Part shown: in pieces, positions 5,935 to 6,056 of the stretch
Position numbering within the stretch: the stretch's first letter is position 1
Layout: the number at the start of each line of letters is the position of its first letter
Source of the DNA: Lentisphaerota bacterium
GTDB lineage: Bacteria > Verrucomicrobiota > Lentisphaeria > Oligosphaerales > JAFGRS01
Reading direction: 5' to 3'
NCBI GenBank assembly: GCA_012514865.1
Contig: JAAYZO010000454.1
Span: forward strand, 1-6,056
Length of the DNA: 6,056 nt
Program-made: the position numbers and the translations under genes
The notes under the pieces: model-generated
The model's database searches: none
What the model was told of the DNA's origin: nothing
Seen by the model: the letters and a program-made list of their open reading frames with translations, nothing else

Positions 5935-5945
5935 GTCGGCGCTGC
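5935..5945. repeat. 11-bp direct repeat, copy 2, abutting element R
   Basis: GTCGGCGCTGC starts immediately after the CAGCCCT terminus of the element and matches 5769-5779 base for base. It is a candidate target-site duplication. Confidence 0.5.
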
Positions 5946-6056
5946 GGGTGGCGGTCTGACCGGTCTGGCCGGCCTGACGGCGTCGGCGGCCGCTGCGGGC
6001 GGCGCCGGGCGCCGGGTGCGGTGCGGTATGTCGGTGGCGCGGGTGGGCCTGGGGGA
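5946..6056. other. GC-rich DNA with no supportable gene
   Basis: It holds a degenerate 9-bp tandem run, GGTCTGACC-GGTCTGGCC-GGCCTGACG (5953-5979). Some frames are open across the stretch on both strands, but the peptides are low-complexity Ala/Gly or Pro/Arg strings with no family resemblance. It could be the edge of a neighbouring gene or plain intergenic DNA; the window ends too soon to decide. Confidence 0.4.

Noticed and set aside
5953..5979. 9-bp tandem repeat as a meaningful array
   Set aside because: There are only three imperfect units in GC-rich sequence, easily produced by chance or by low-complexity coding.

Overview
This is a GC-rich bacterial window (high G+C in coding and intergenic DNA alike, typical bacterial -35/-10 promoters). 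It holds two complete convergent genes between two copies of one intergenic repeat. The organism cannot be fixed from the sequence. The repeat whose minus-strand translation reads PGYDLAPLQG, and the ACCCAGGGT...ACCCTGGG hairpin repeat between the genes, remind me of dispersed repeats in Planctomycetota genomes. That is recollection, not a search result, so planctomycete is a tentative guess.

Layout: (1) 1-125 is a truncated copy of a structured, palindrome-rich element (element L). (2) 126-220 holds a probable sigma70-type promoter and a short leader with a hairpin. (3) 221-4405 (+) encodes a 1394-residue SNF2-family ATPase. It has a complete two-lobed helicase motor at the C-terminus and about 940 residues of N-terminal sequence without a catalytic signature. 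(4) 4406-4562 is the convergent spacer, packed with hairpins and a second repeat type, probably the 3' ends of both transcripts. (5) 4563-5591 (-) encodes a 342-residue Gfo/Idh/MocA-type NAD(P)-dependent oxidoreductase with a good ribosome binding site. (6) 5592-5779 is its leader and promoter, with an operator-like palindrome over the predicted transcription start. (7) 5780-5934 is a full second copy of the element (element R) in inverted orientation. (8) 5935-6056 is G/C-rich DNA with no supportable gene.

Nothing links the two genes functionally: one is a DNA-dependent motor, the other a sugar-type dehydrogenase, and they are transcribed towards each other from separate promoters. The most interesting signal is non-coding. 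Each gene has the same element upstream in the same orientation relative to transcription, ending exactly 19 bp before the predicted -35 box, and each promoter has a 16-bp spacer. Element R also has perfect 7-bp terminal inverted repeats abutted on both sides by an identical 11-bp sequence, which looks like an insertion footprint. I see no CRISPR array, tRNA, rRNA, transposase or recognisable defence system.
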